Positions 16,397 through 25,074 are shown, counted from the first letter of the stretch. The stretch is DNA of 64,000 nucleotides from Streptomyces coeruleorubidus (GCF_008705135.1 NZ_CP023694.1:6553001-6617000); one strand, 5' to 3'. The notes: generated by a model not told the origin, from the letters alone. Numbers and translations are program-made.

Positions 16397-17485
16397 ATGA
16401 CGACGCCCACGATCGAGCTCAAGCCGTCCGCCAACCCGCTCTCCGCCGCAGATCGGGAGGCGATCCTGGCCAACCCCGGGTTCGGCCGCCACTTCACCGA
16501 CCACATGGTGACGATCAAGTGGACGGAGGGCCGCGGCTGGCACGACGGCCAGCTCGTGCCGTACGCGCCGATCTCCCTGGACCCCGCCACCACGGTCCTG
16601 CACTACGCGCAGGAGATCTTCGAGGGGCTGAAGGCCTACCGCCGCCCCGACGGCTCGGTCGCCACGTTCCGGCCGGAGAAGAACGCCGAGCGCTTCCAGA
16701 GCTCCGCGCGCCGGCTGGCGATGCCCGAGCTGCCGGTCGAGACGTTCATCGAGGCGTGCGACGCCCTGGTGAAGCAGGACAAGGCGTGGGTGCCGGCGCA
16801 CGGCGGGGAGGAGTCCCTCTACCTGCGCCCGTTCATGATCGCGACCGAGGTCGGGCTGGGTGTGAAGCCGGCCAACGAGTACCTGTTCCTGGTCATCGCC
16901 TCCCCGGCCGGCGCGTACTTCCCGGGCGGCGTCAAGCCGGTGTCCATCTGGGTCTCCGAGGACCGCGTCCGCGCCGTGCCCGGCGGCATGGGCGACGCCA
17001 AGACCGGCGGCAACTACGCGGCGTCCCTGCTGGCGCAGGCCGAGGCCGCGACCAAGGGCTGCGACCAGGTCTGCTACCTCGACGCGGTCGAGCACAAGTG
17101 GGTCGAGGAGCTGGGCGGCATGAACCTGTACTTCGTGTACGACAACAAGATCGTCACGCCGTCCCTCACGGGTTCGATCCTGGAGGGTGTCACCCGCGAC
17201 TCGTTGCTGGCTGTCGCCCGTGACCTCGGGTACGAGGCCGAGGAGGGCCGGGTCTCGGTCGACCAGTGGCAGCGGGACTCGGAGAACGGATCGCTCACGG
17301 AGGTGTTCGCCTGCGGTACGGCCGCGGTGATCACGCCGGTCGGTACGGTGAAGCGCGCCGGGGCCGAGTGGCAGCAGAGCGGGGGAGAGCCGGGCGAGGT
17401 CACGCTCCGGCTCCGCCAGGCGCTGCTCGACATCCAGCGCGGTACGGCGGAGGACAAGCACGGCTGGATGCACCAGCTGGGATAA
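16397..17485 (+). CDS. ilvE: branched-chain amino acid aminotransferase
   Basis: 362 residues, a fold-type IV PLP enzyme that transaminates the 2-oxo acids of Leu, Ile and Val with glutamate. The PLP lysine lies in GGMGDAKTGGNYAASL. The family stretch LYFVYDNKIVTPSLTGSILE follows, and FACGTAAVITPVG binds phosphate near the C-terminus. The length fits the actinobacterial group. It is the last step after leuB and also completes Ile and Val, linking it to cimA. Confidence 0.97.
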   Translation: MTTPTIELKPSANPLSAADREAILANPGFGRHFTDHMVTIKWTEGRGWHDGQLVPYAPISLDPATTVLHYAQEIFEGLKAYRRPDGSVATFRPEKNAERFQSSARRLAMPELPVETFIEACDALVKQDKAWVPAHGGEESLYLRPFMIATEVGLGVKPANEYLFLVIASPAGAYFPGGVKPVSIWVSEDRVRAVPGGMGDAKTGGNYAASLLAQAEAATKGCDQVCYLDAVEHKWVEELGGMNLYFVYDNKIVTPSLTGSILEGVTRDSLLAVARDLGYEAEEGRVSVDQWQRDSENGSLTEVFACGTAAVITPVGTVKRAGAEWQQSGGEPGEVTLRLRQALLDIQRGTAEDKHGWMHQLG

Positions 17486-17513
17486 GCAGCACTCGGCGTC
17501 GGTGCCGGACTCG

Positions 17514-17532
17514 CCGGGGGCTCCGCCCCCGG
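17514..17532. terminator. bidirectional hairpin after ilvE
   Basis: Arms CCGGGGGC and GCCCCCGG flank loop TCC in the 56 bp between the ilvE stop and the convergent permease remnant. It can terminate both strands. Such palindromes recur in Streptomyces intergenic regions. Confidence 0.65.
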
Positions 17533-17541
17533 ACCCCCGGC

Positions 17542-18385
17542 CTATGCCCATCCGCCGCCCGAAGCGGTCGGACTGGAAGCGCTGGTCGCCTCATCGCCCC
17601 CGGGTCCCGTTTCCACGGACCCCGGGGCCGACACCGCATACGCCACCCCGCCGACCAGTCCCGACAGCAGGAAGCTGCAGTCCACCCCGCCGGTCAGTGC
17701 CAGCAGCGGGCCCTCGTACGACGGCAGGGACACCGCCAGGACGCCGACGAGTGCCCCGGCCGCCCAGGAGACGGTCGCCGGGATGTTCCAGCCGGCGCGG
17801 TACCAGTAGACGCCGCCCCGCGCGCGGCGGTTGAAGACCTGGAGGGCGTCCGCGTCGTACATCCCGCCGCAGCGGGCGAAGCCGATGAGGGTGATGACCG
17901 CCCAGGGCGTGCCGATGGCCGTCAGCAGCAGGACGAAGGACGTCATCGCGTTCTGCGCGGTCGAGTAGTAGTGCCCGGCGAAGACACAAGCCGTGGCGAC
18001 CACGGCGACCGTGTACGTGGCCCTGGCCCGTGAGGCGCGCGGCAGGATCGCGTCCCGGTCGAGGCCCATCGAGTACAGCATCAGACCCGCGTTGCCGACC
18101 GAGCCCGCGGAGGCCGCGAGCAGCAGCGGGACGAGGTACCAGGCGGGGGCGGCGGAGACGAGCGGGCCTGCGTAGTCGAGGGCGGCTCCGGCCGCGTACG
18201 CCGTGAAGGTGCCGAAGAGCTGCGGCACCAGCAGGCCCAGCACCAGCCCCAGCCAGGTCGCGTGCAGCACCCGGCGCGAGGAGTGGCGGGCCGGGGAGAT
18301 GTAGCGGGTGTAGTCGCCGAGGAGGGTGATGAAGGCGATCGGGCCGGACAGCCCGGCGGCCACGGCCGCGAGCAGCCAACCGCTC
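17542..18385 (-). pseudogene. NCS1-family (cytosine/purine) permease, N-terminal half deleted
   Basis: The reading frame from about 18385 down to the TAG at 17542 encodes about 280 residues of an NCS1 permease: SGPIAFITLLGDYTRYISP, then WYLVPLLLAASAGSVGNAGL, then several more helices. Family members have about 12 helices and 450-500 residues, so the first five or so helices are missing. Upstream codons in the same frame are Arg/Pro-rich antisense of another gene fragment and contain no helix. There is no plausible start codon with a ribosome site at the break. The gene is very likely non-functional. Confidence 0.8.
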
Positions 18386-18647
18386 GCAGAACGCCGACGA
18401 GGAGGCCCGCGACCGGCAGGCCGCCATCGAGGGCGTCTGGCACCGCGACCTGGTCGCCCTGCTCGCCGAGGGCATCTCGCGGGGCGAGTTCCGAAGCGTC
18501 GACCCGGACCGGTTCGCCGCCCGCCTGCGGGCGCTGCTGGACGGCTTCGCCATCCATGTGGCGATCGGCCTGCGCGGCACGGACCGGGCCCAAGTCCTCC
18601 GGCACGTGCACGAGTTCCTCGCCGACAGCCTCCTCGCGGACGCCTGA
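18386..18647 (+). pseudogene. TetR-family regulator, only the C-terminal part remains
   Basis: Reading into the TGA at 18645-18647, the frame gives EEARDRQAAIEGVWHRDLVA, LLAEGISRGEFRSVDPDRFA and ARLRALLDGFAIHVAIGLRG, which is the ligand-binding C-terminus of a BetI/AcrR-type TetR protein. The helix-turn-helix half is absent. It abuts the truncated permease head to head, so one deletion of the shared 5' region would explain both fragments. The exact junction is uncertain, roughly 18370-18400. Confidence 0.75.
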
Positions 18648-18774
18648 ACGCCTGCCCGGGTTGTACTCGATACGACGGATTGACCCTGTGGTCCGTGGTG
18701 CTGTTGGCTCTGGGGGAGCCCTCGGCGCGGGGCCGGGGGAGAAGCGTCAACGGGGAACACAGGGGGAACAGCAC

Positions 18775-20019
18775 ATGACCAGCACCAGGAGGGCCACGTC
18801 CGTCGCGCTCGGCGTGGCCCTGGCCGTCACGCTCGGCGGTGTCGCCGCGCTGCCCGCGACCGCCGCCGATGCGGTGCCACGGACCGAGAAGGCGAGCATC
18901 GCCCCGGACGGCACCGACGGCAACGCCCCTTCCGGCGGGCCGAGCCTGAGCGCCGACGGCCGCCGACTGGCCTTCGTCTCCAGCGCCGACAACCTCGTCG
19001 CCGGCGACACCGACAACGCCGCCGACGCCTTCGTGCGCGACCTGAAGACCGGCACGACCCGGCCGGCCAGTACCGGGGCGGACGTCGGCTCGGTCGACGA
19101 CGTCGCCCTCAGCGGCAACGGCCGGTACCTGGCCTTCGGCGCCACGGACGGCGACGGCCGCAGCCACATCTGGGTCAAGGACCTGAAGTCCGGCGCCCTC
19201 CAGCGCGTCCAGGACACCGTCGACACGGGCTACGACACCGGCAGGCAGCCCGCCATCAGCGCCGACGGCCGCTACGTCGCCTTCGTCGCCCAGCAGTCCG
19301 CACCCACGGAGGGCGAGGACCGCTGGGGACGCGTCTACCGCGTCGACCGCACCAGCGGCGAGGCCGTGCGCATCAGCCAGGTGCCCGCCGCCGGGGACCG
19401 GAAGACCGCCGCCACCCGCCCGTCCATCAGCGCCGACGGCAAGCGCGTCGGCTACCAGTTCTTCGTCCCGCACCCCGCCTCGGGCGACTGGAGCGACGCC
19501 TACGTCCGTGACGTGCCGAGCGGCGAGCTGTTCCACGCCGACCGGGCACCGGACGGTCTGAAGTCCGACGGGCAGAGCGAGGTCCCGCAGGTCAGCGCCG
19601 ACGGCCGGTACGCGGTCTTCAACTCCCTCGACTCGCAGCTCACCCCGGGCGACACGAACAAGGGCCACAACGTCTTCGTCCGCGACCTGAAGACGGGCGG
19701 GCTGCGCCGGATCGACGCCGCCGACCCGGCCGCCTTCACCGCCCACCCGCGGCTCGGCGCCGACAGCCGGCACCTCGCCTTCGTCTCGTCCGACCCGGGC
19801 GACACGGACCGCACGACCCGCGCGTACGTACGTGATCTGCGCACCGGGCGCACGGTCCTGGCCAGCCCGGACGCCGAGGGCGGCCCGAACGACCAGAGCG
19901 TGTCCGCCCCGGTCCTCGACCGGCACGGCCGCACGGTCGCCTTCAGCAGCTCCTCGCCCGACCTCGTCCCCGGCGACACGTACGACACCTCGCACGTCTA
20001 CGTCCGTCACATGAGGTGA
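18775..20019 (+). CDS. secreted TolB/PD40-like beta-propeller protein
   Basis: 414 residues. A signal peptide (about 1-31, ending PATAADA) is followed by at least six repeats of the type LSADGRRLAFVSSADNLV..DTDNAADAFVRDLKTG. The shared core is SADGRxxAFxS followed by VRDLxTG, which matches TolB-like propeller blades. Such proteins are usually extracellular binding scaffolds; no catalytic motif was seen. The ATG is preceded by AGGGGGAA 6 bases upstream. A possible promoter lies at 18660-18690. No partner gene is evident. Confidence 0.88.
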   Translation: MTSTRRATSVALGVALAVTLGGVAALPATAADAVPRTEKASIAPDGTDGNAPSGGPSLSADGRRLAFVSSADNLVAGDTDNAADAFVRDLKTGTTRPASTGADVGSVDDVALSGNGRYLAFGATDGDGRSHIWVKDLKSGALQRVQDTVDTGYDTGRQPAISADGRYVAFVAQQSAPTEGEDRWGRVYRVDRTSGEAVRISQVPAAGDRKTAATRPSISADGKRVGYQFFVPHPASGDWSDAYVRDVPSGELFHADRAPDGLKSDGQSEVPQVSADGRYAVFNSLDSQLTPGDTNKGHNVFVRDLKTGGLRRIDAADPAAFTAHPRLGADSRHLAFVSSDPGDTDRTTRAYVRDLRTGRTVLASPDAEGGPNDQSVSAPVLDRHGRTVAFSSSSPDLVPGDTYDTSHVYVRHMR

Positions 20020-20092
20020 CCGACCGCATACTGAGACACCCGTGAGCGAGGCGCGGGGGTTGTGCCAGACTGCCCCCGTGCTCTCGTTCGCC

Positions 20093-20128
20093 ATGATTAT
20101 TGGCAGCAGGCGCGCCGGTCCGCAGTGA
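20093..20128 (+). CDS. cimA leader peptide with tandem Ile codons
   Basis: ATG at 20093 opens the 11-residue peptide MIIGSRRAGPQ ending at TGA 20126-20128. An in-frame GTG at 20078 would lengthen it to MLSFAMIIGSRRAGPQ. The two Ile codons are both ATT, a rare codon in a genome that almost always uses ATC. It lies in the correct order before a hairpin, an intrinsic terminator and cimA, whose product feeds isoleucine synthesis. This is the layout of ribosome-mediated attenuation. Confidence 0.75.
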   Translation: MIIGSRRAGPQ

Positions 20129-20208
20129 CCGCCACGTACGACCAGGTACGGGCGGACACCGTCGTCCTCGACCCGCGCGCAGACCTCTCGCACCCGCGAG
20201 AGGTTTTT
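20129..20208 (+). terminator. cimA attenuator: pause hairpin and intrinsic terminator
   Basis: A first stem at 20129-20155 begins at the base after the leader stop and pairs CCGCC plus CGTAC with GTACG plus GGCGG around one bulged A. A second stem pairs CCTCTCGC (20184-20191) with GCGAGAGG (20196-20203) around ACCC and runs directly into TTTTT (20204-20208). A U-tract terminator is unusual for Streptomyces, supporting a regulatory role. I did not find an unambiguous antiterminator by eye. cimA begins 112 bp downstream. Confidence 0.8.
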
Positions 20209-20320
20209 CGCATTTCTGGCCCACCCGCAGCCGGAGGCGAGAGCGCGAGGGAGTATGTGAGGGCGGTGGAGCCGGTCATTCCGGTACGACCGAGATCCCA
20301 TCCTCAGGAGCCTTGACACC

Positions 20321-21925
20321 ATGACCGCACCCAGCGAGCTCGACGATTCCTTCCACGTCTTCGACACCACCCTGCGCGACGGCGCCCAGCGGGAGGGCAT
20401 CAACCTCACCGTCGCCGACAAGCTGGCCATCGCACGGCACCTGGACGACTTCGGCGTGGGCTTCATCGAGGGCGGCTGGCCGGGCGCCAATCCCCGGGAC
20501 ACCGAGTTCTTCGCCCGCGCCCAGCAGGAGATCGGCTTCCGGCACGCCCAGCTCGTCGCATTCGGCTCCACCCGCCGCGCCGGCACCACCGCCGCCGAGG
20601 ACCCGCAGGTCAGGGCGCTCCTGGAATCCGGCGCGCAGGTGATCACGCTGGTCGCCAAGTCGCACGACCGCCATGTCGAGCTCGCCCTGCGTACGACCCT
20701 GGACGAGAACCTGGCGATGGTCCGCGACACGGTGTCGTTCCTGAAGGAGCAGGGCCGCCGGGTCTTCGTCGACTGCGAGCACTTCTTCGACGGCTACCGC
20801 GCGAACCCCGAGTACGCCAAGTCGGTCGTCCGTACGGCCTCGGGGGCCGGCGCGGACGTGGTGGTCCTCTGCGACACCAACGGCGGCATGCTCCCGGCGC
20901 AGATCCAGGCGGTCGTCGGCACGGTCCTGGCCGACACGGGCGCCCGGCTCGGCATCCACGCCCAGGACGACACGGGCTGCGCGGTGGCGAACACGCTGGC
21001 CGCCGTCGACGCGGGCGCGACGCACGTCCAGTGCACGGCCAACGGCTACGGCGAGCGCGTCGGCAACGCCAACCTCTTCCCGGTCGTGGCGGCCCTCGAG
21101 CTCAAGTACGGCAAGCAGGTCCTGCCCGAGGGCCGGCTGCGCGAGATGACGCGCATCTCGCACGCGATCGCCGAGGTCGTCAACCTCACGCCCTCCACCC
21201 ACCAGCCCTACGTCGGCCTCTCGGCCTTCGCGCACAAGGCCGGCCTGCACGCCTCGGCCATCAAGGTCGACCCCGACCTGTACCAGCACATCGACCCCGA
21301 GCAGGTCGGCAACACCATGCGGATGCTGGTCTCCGACATGGCCGGCCGCGCCTCCATCGAGCTCAAGGGCAAGGAACTCGGCATCGACCTCGGCGACGAC
21401 CGCGAGCTGGTCGGCCGGGTGGTCGAGCGGGTGAAGGAACGCGAACTCAAGGGCTACACGTACGAGGCGGCGGACGCCAGCTTCGAGATCCTCCTGCGCA
21501 CCGAGGTCCAGGGCAAGCCGCTGCGCTACTTCGAGGTCGAGTCCTGGCGTGCCATCGTCGAGGACCGGCCCGACGGCTCCCACGCCAACGAGGCCACGGT
21601 CAAGCTCTGGGCCAAGGGTGAGCGCATCGTCGCCACGGCCGAGGGCAACGGCCCGGTCAACGCGCTGGACCGGGCCCTGCGCGTGGGCCTGGAGAAGATC
21701 TACCCGCAGCTCGCCAAGCTGGAGCTGGTCGACTACAAGGTCCGCATCCTGGAGGGCAAGCACGGCACCAGCTCGACGACCCGCGTGCTGATCTCCACGT
21801 CCGACGGCACGGGCGAGTGGTCGACGGTGGGCGTGGCGGACAACGTCATCGCGGCGAGCTGGCAGGCCCTGGAGGACGCGTACACGTACGGGCTCCTGCG
21901 GGCGGGAGTGACCCCGGTCGAGTAG
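20321..21925 (+). CDS. cimA: (R)-citramalate synthase
   Basis: 534 residues. It condenses pyruvate with acetyl-CoA to citramalate, opening the threonine-independent route to 2-oxobutyrate and isoleucine. The catalytic barrel begins FHVFDTTLRDGAQREGINLT, with metal-binding His residues in GIHAQDDTGCAVANTL. The C-terminal LeuA-type regulatory domain (about 390-530) includes YKVRILEGKHGTSSTTRVLIST. The family with GGWPGANPRDTEFF is CimA rather than LeuA. Expression is probably governed by the upstream attenuator. The downstream steps are carried out by leuCD and leuB in this window. Confidence 0.95.
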   Translation: MTAPSELDDSFHVFDTTLRDGAQREGINLTVADKLAIARHLDDFGVGFIEGGWPGANPRDTEFFARAQQEIGFRHAQLVAFGSTRRAGTTAAEDPQVRALLESGAQVITLVAKSHDRHVELALRTTLDENLAMVRDTVSFLKEQGRRVFVDCEHFFDGYRANPEYAKSVVRTASGAGADVVVLCDTNGGMLPAQIQAVVGTVLADTGARLGIHAQDDTGCAVANTLAAVDAGATHVQCTANGYGERVGNANLFPVVAALELKYGKQVLPEGRLREMTRISHAIAEVVNLTPSTHQPYVGLSAFAHKAGLHASAIKVDPDLYQHIDPEQVGNTMRMLVSDMAGRASIELKGKELGIDLGDDRELVGRVVERVKERELKGYTYEAADASFEILLRTEVQGKPLRYFEVESWRAIVEDRPDGSHANEATVKLWAKGERIVATAEGNGPVNALDRALRVGLEKIYPQLAKLELVDYKVRILEGKHGTSSTTRVLISTSDGTGEWSTVGVADNVIAASWQALEDAYTYGLLRAGVTPVE

Positions 21926-21931
21926 GCGGGC

Positions 21932-21958
21932 GGCGACGGCGCCTTCCGCGCCGTCGCC
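21932..21958 (+). terminator. terminator after cimA
   Basis: Perfect 11-bp arms GGCGACGGCGC (21932-21942) and GCGCCGTCGCC (21948-21958) enclose loop CTTCC, 6 bp past the stop codon. Confidence 0.8.
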
Positions 21959-22019
21959 TCAGCCGATCCATTGCGTCCGCCTGTGTCGATTCTGTGCCGA
22001 TTCGGGTAGCTTCGAACAT

Positions 22020-23372
22020 ATGAAGGCCGCACTGGTGCGTACTCTCGTACGTCTGCTGATCGTGCCGGTCGTCGCCGTACTGGCGGCGCTCATGGTCGGT
22101 GCGCCCGGTGCGCACGCGGCCACCGACCTCTCGAAGGTCGCCGAGGAACTGCGTGAGAGCCCGGTCTACGTCGATCCGGCCGCCTCAGGCCAGCTGGCCG
22201 AGTCGGACGCCGAGGCGCTCGCCGACAAGATCAAGGACGCGGACAAACCCGTCTTCGTGGCCGTCCTCCCGGCCGACTTCCCCACGCAGGACCTCTTCCG
22301 CAACCTCCGCACCGAGACCGGTGTCACCGGCCTGTACGGCATCCGCGTCGGCGACGAGTTCGACGCCCGTGCGGACAGCTCGGTGATGAGCCCCCAGGCG
22401 GTGTCGAACCTGGTCACGGCCGTAGAGGGCGCGGGCGACGTCAAGGCCCAGCTGAACGACTTCGTCGACGACGCCCTGCGCAACGTGGGCGGCTCGGCGC
22501 CCAGCAGCTGGAGCGACGGCTCGGGCACCGACGTGCCGGTCGGCGGCCTGATCACGGTCGGCGCACTGGTCGCGGCCGGCGGCGCGGGCGCCTACGCGGT
22601 CGCCCGCCGCAACCGCCGCCGCCACGAGGAGGAGCAGCGGGCCGCGCTGGAGAAGCTGCGCGTGGTGGTCGACGAGGACATCACCGCCTTCGGCGAGGAG
22701 CTCGACCGCCTCGACTTCCACCCCGGCGAACCAGGCGCCGACGACGCGATGCGCGCCGACTACGAACGCGCCCTGGACTCCTACGAACAGGCGAAGTCCT
22801 TCATGGCCGCCGCGACGAAACCGGAGGACGTCCGGGCCGTCACGCAGGCCGTGGAGGACGGCCGGTTCTCCCTGGCACGACTCGCGGCCCGCCGCGAGGG
22901 CGGCCAGCTGCCCGAGCGCCGCCCGCCCTGCTTCTTCGACCCCCGCCACGGCCCCTCGGTCGTCGACGCGAGCTGGACGCCGCCGGGCGGCGCCACGCGC
23001 GACGTCCCCGTCTGCGCGGCCGACCGGACCCGGCTCGCCGAGGGCCGCGACCCGGTGATCCGCGAGGTCGACACCGAGTACGGCCGCCGCCCGTACTGGG
23101 AGGCCGGCCCGGCGTACGGCCCCTGGGCCGGCGGCTACTTCGGCGGCGGCATCCTGCCCGGCCTCCTCATCGGCACCATGCTCGGCAGCATGATGGCCGC
23201 CCCCGCCTACGGGGCCGACTACGGCTCCGGCTACGGCGACTTCGGCGGCTACGAGGGCGGCGACGTCTCCGGCGCGGACTTCGACAGCGGCGACTTCGGG
23301 GGCGGCTTCGGCGACGGTGGTTTCGGCGGCGGCGACTTCGGCGGGGGAGGGGACTTCGGGGGCGGGTTCTGA
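22020..23372 (+). CDS. membrane-anchored protein with Gly-rich tail, unknown function
   Basis: 450 residues. A signal peptide or first helix (about 1-34) precedes an extracytoplasmic domain of about 130 residues (LRESPVYVDPAASGQLAESD onward). A transmembrane helix lies at about 177-197 (GLITVGALVAAGGAGAYAVA). A charged, helix-prone cytoplasmic region follows (RRRHEEEQRAALEKL), then a Cys-containing segment (PPCFFDPRH, DVPVCAADRTRL) and a hydrophobic stretch near 380. The tail (about 400-450) repeats GDFGG-like units. The layout resembles the TPM-domain membrane proteins of actinobacteria, but the assignment is tentative. No operon partner is seen. Confidence 0.75.
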   Translation: MKAALVRTLVRLLIVPVVAVLAALMVGAPGAHAATDLSKVAEELRESPVYVDPAASGQLAESDAEALADKIKDADKPVFVAVLPADFPTQDLFRNLRTETGVTGLYGIRVGDEFDARADSSVMSPQAVSNLVTAVEGAGDVKAQLNDFVDDALRNVGGSAPSSWSDGSGTDVPVGGLITVGALVAAGGAGAYAVARRNRRRHEEEQRAALEKLRVVVDEDITAFGEELDRLDFHPGEPGADDAMRADYERALDSYEQAKSFMAAATKPEDVRAVTQAVEDGRFSLARLAARREGGQLPERRPPCFFDPRHGPSVVDASWTPPGGATRDVPVCAADRTRLAEGRDPVIREVDTEYGRRPYWEAGPAYGPWAGGYFGGGILPGLLIGTMLGSMMAAPAYGADYGSGYGDFGGYEGGDVSGADFDSGDFGGGFGDGGFGGGDFGGGGDFGGGF

Positions 23373-23401
23373 CGGGAGCGGCACAGTCCCCGGCATCCGT
23401 G

Positions 23402-23779
23402 CCGGAGGTCAGTGCCCGGCGGCGCACCGACCTGGCACCTCGATGACAGGTCGGTGCCTGGTGGCTTCCTGGCCCGGTGCCTCGGTGACAGGTCGGTGCC
23501 TGGTGGCTTCCTGGCCCGGTGTCCCGGTGACAGGTCGGTGCCCGGCGGCCTCCCGGCCCGGTGCCCCGGTGACAGGTCGGTGCCCGGCGGCCTCCCGGCC
23601 CGGTGCCTCGGTGACAGGTCGGTGCCTGGTGGCTTCCTGGCCCGGTGCCCCGGTGACAGGTCGGTGCCTGGCCGCCTCCCGGCCCGGCACCTCGGCCACA
23701 GGTCGGTGCCCGGCCGCCTCCCGGCCCGGCACCCCGGCCACAGGTCAGTGCCCGGCCGCCTCCCGGCCCGGCGCCCGCT
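23402..23779. repeat. nine tandem 42-bp repeats at the 3' end of the MFS exporter gene
   Basis: Nine head-to-tail 42-bp units are phased at 23402, 23444, 23486, 23528, 23570, 23612, 23654, 23696 and 23738. The first and last are the most divergent. The unit is 14 codons, so several frames stay open. On the minus strand it encodes GHRPVAGVPGREAA-type units in frame with the exporter. Internal units have CGA at the Arg; the units at 23738 and 23402 have TGA there. The shared 14-residue period produces spurious long open frames on both strands that should not be taken as genes. Confidence 0.92.
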
Positions 23780-24917
23780 CCCGCTGCCGGCACACGACCC
23801 CGGCCACCAGGCCCGCCAGCGCGACCAGCCCCGCGCTGACCCACACCGGCGACCGGTACCCGAACCCCGCGCCGATCACCAGGCCACCGGCCCACGGGCC
23901 CAGCGCGGCACCCACGTTGAACGCGGCCGTGGCGAAGCCACCGGCCAGCGTGGGCGCGCCCGGCGCCGCGTACAGCACCTGGGAGATCAGCGTGGAGCCG
24001 ACGCCGAAGGACAGCGCCCCCTGGGCGAAGACCAGCCCGAGCGCCAGGACCGGGTGCCCGGCCCCGAGCGCCAGGAGGCACCAGCCCAGGCACACGGCGA
24101 TGCCCCCGCCGGCCAGGACCGGCACGGGCCGCCGGTCGGCGAACCGCCCCGCGGCGGTCACCCCCGCGAACGACCCGGCCCCGAACAGCGCGAGCACACC
24201 GGGAATCCAGGCGCTGCCCAGCCCCGTCACCTCGGTGACCAGCGGAGCGAGATAGGTGAAGGTGCAGAACGTCGCGCCGTTCACGAGGGCGCCCAGCAGC
24301 AGCGTGACGACCAGCCGAGGGCTGCGCAGCGACCGGAGTTCACCGCGCAGCGCGGGCGGCGCACCCCCGGCCGTACCGCCCGGCACCGACCTCGCCACCG
24401 CCACCAGCGCGGGCAGCGACAGCAGCGCGACGGCCCAGAACGCCGCACGCCAGCCCCACAGCCCGCCCAGCACGGCCCCGGCGGGAACCCCGGCCACGCA
24501 CGCCAGCGTCACGCCGCCCAGCAGCATGGACGTCGCCCGCCCTTTCGCGTCCGCCGGGACCATGTCCACGGCGGTCACCAGGGCGACGGCGAGGAACCCG
24601 GCGTTGGCCAGCGCCCCCACGACCCGGGTGGCGAGCAGTACCTCGAAACTGCCGGTGAGAGCACCGGCGACATGGACGGCGAGAAACACGACGAGGAACG
24701 CCAGCAGCGCGCCCCGCCGCGGCCAGCGCCGGGCGAGCCCCGCCACCAGCGGCGCTCCTGCGACCATCCCCACCGCGAAGGCGGAGGTCAGCGCCCCCGC
24801 CGCGGGAACGGACACCCCCAGATCCCGCGCGATGTCCGGCACGAGACCGGACAGCATGAACTCGGACGTTCCCTGCGCGAACACGGCAAGGCCGAGCAGA
24901 AGAAGAGCGAACGGCAT
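23745..24917 (-). CDS. MFS exporter of the chloramphenicol-efflux (Cmx/CmlR) type
   Basis: 390 residues with 12 predicted helices. The N-terminus MPFALLLLGLAVFAQGTSEF, then MLSGLVPDIARDLGVSVPAAG, and the middle VDMVPADAKGRATSMLLGGV closely follow chloramphenicol exporters as I recall them. The ATG at 24917 is set by GGAG 8 bases upstream. The C-terminus APGREAAGH ends at a TGA that lies inside the first copy of the 42-bp array, and the array continues in the same frame after that stop. An upstream ORF and a stem that could mask the ribosome site suggest drug-induced translation. Confidence 0.9.
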   Translation of the reverse strand: MPFALLLLGLAVFAQGTSEFMLSGLVPDIARDLGVSVPAAGALTSAFAVGMVAGAPLVAGLARRWPRRGALLAFLVVFLAVHVAGALTGSFEVLLATRVVGALANAGFLAVALVTAVDMVPADAKGRATSMLLGGVTLACVAGVPAGAVLGGLWGWRAAFWAVALLSLPALVAVARSVPGGTAGGAPPALRGELRSLRSPRLVVTLLLGALVNGATFCTFTYLAPLVTEVTGLGSAWIPGVLALFGAGSFAGVTAAGRFADRRPVPVLAGGGIAVCLGWCLLALGAGHPVLALGLVFAQGALSFGVGSTLISQVLYAAPGAPTLAGGFATAAFNVGAALGPWAGGLVIGAGFGYRSPVWVSAGLVALAGLVAGVVCRQRERAPGREAAGH

Positions 24918-24921
24918 GAAG

Positions 24922-24999
24922 AAACTCCGCACCCTGAAGCAGACGTCGGACACGACAGGTCGGACGGCTTCCGGCAGCGGGGAGAACGGGCTTCAGCGG
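24922..24999 (-). promoter_or_regulatory. candidate translational attenuator stem masking the exporter ribosome site
   Basis: On the minus-strand transcript CTGAAGC (spanning the uORF stop, 24990-24996) can pair with GCTTCAG (24934-24940). A further CCG can pair with CGG that overlaps the GGAG ribosome site of the exporter. A ribosome stalled at the end of the uORF would cover the first arm and free the site. Confidence 0.5.
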
Positions 25000-25064
25000 C
25001 CCGGCATCACGAGCAGCCACCGGAGAGCCGGTGGCCGCACTCTGGACGCCTCGGGGCTGGACAT
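24993..25064 (-). CDS. upstream ORF (leader peptide) of the MFS exporter
   Basis: A 23-residue frame starts at ATG 25064 and ends RWLLVMPGR-stop at 24993. A -10-like TAACGT lies 12 bases before the ATG, so the mRNA could be leaderless. The frame contains an inverted repeat (CCACCGG and CCGGTGG). It precedes the exporter start by 75 bp. Leader peptides are known to control chloramphenicol and macrolide resistance genes by ribosome stalling; this one has no assigned family. Confidence 0.55.
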   Translation of the reverse strand: MSSPEASRVRPPALRWLLVMPGR

Positions 25065-25074
25065 GCGCGAGACG

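Noticed and set aside
23402..23779. CRISPR array
   Set aside because: Units are contiguous 42-bp tandem repeats without spacers, and no cas genes are present.
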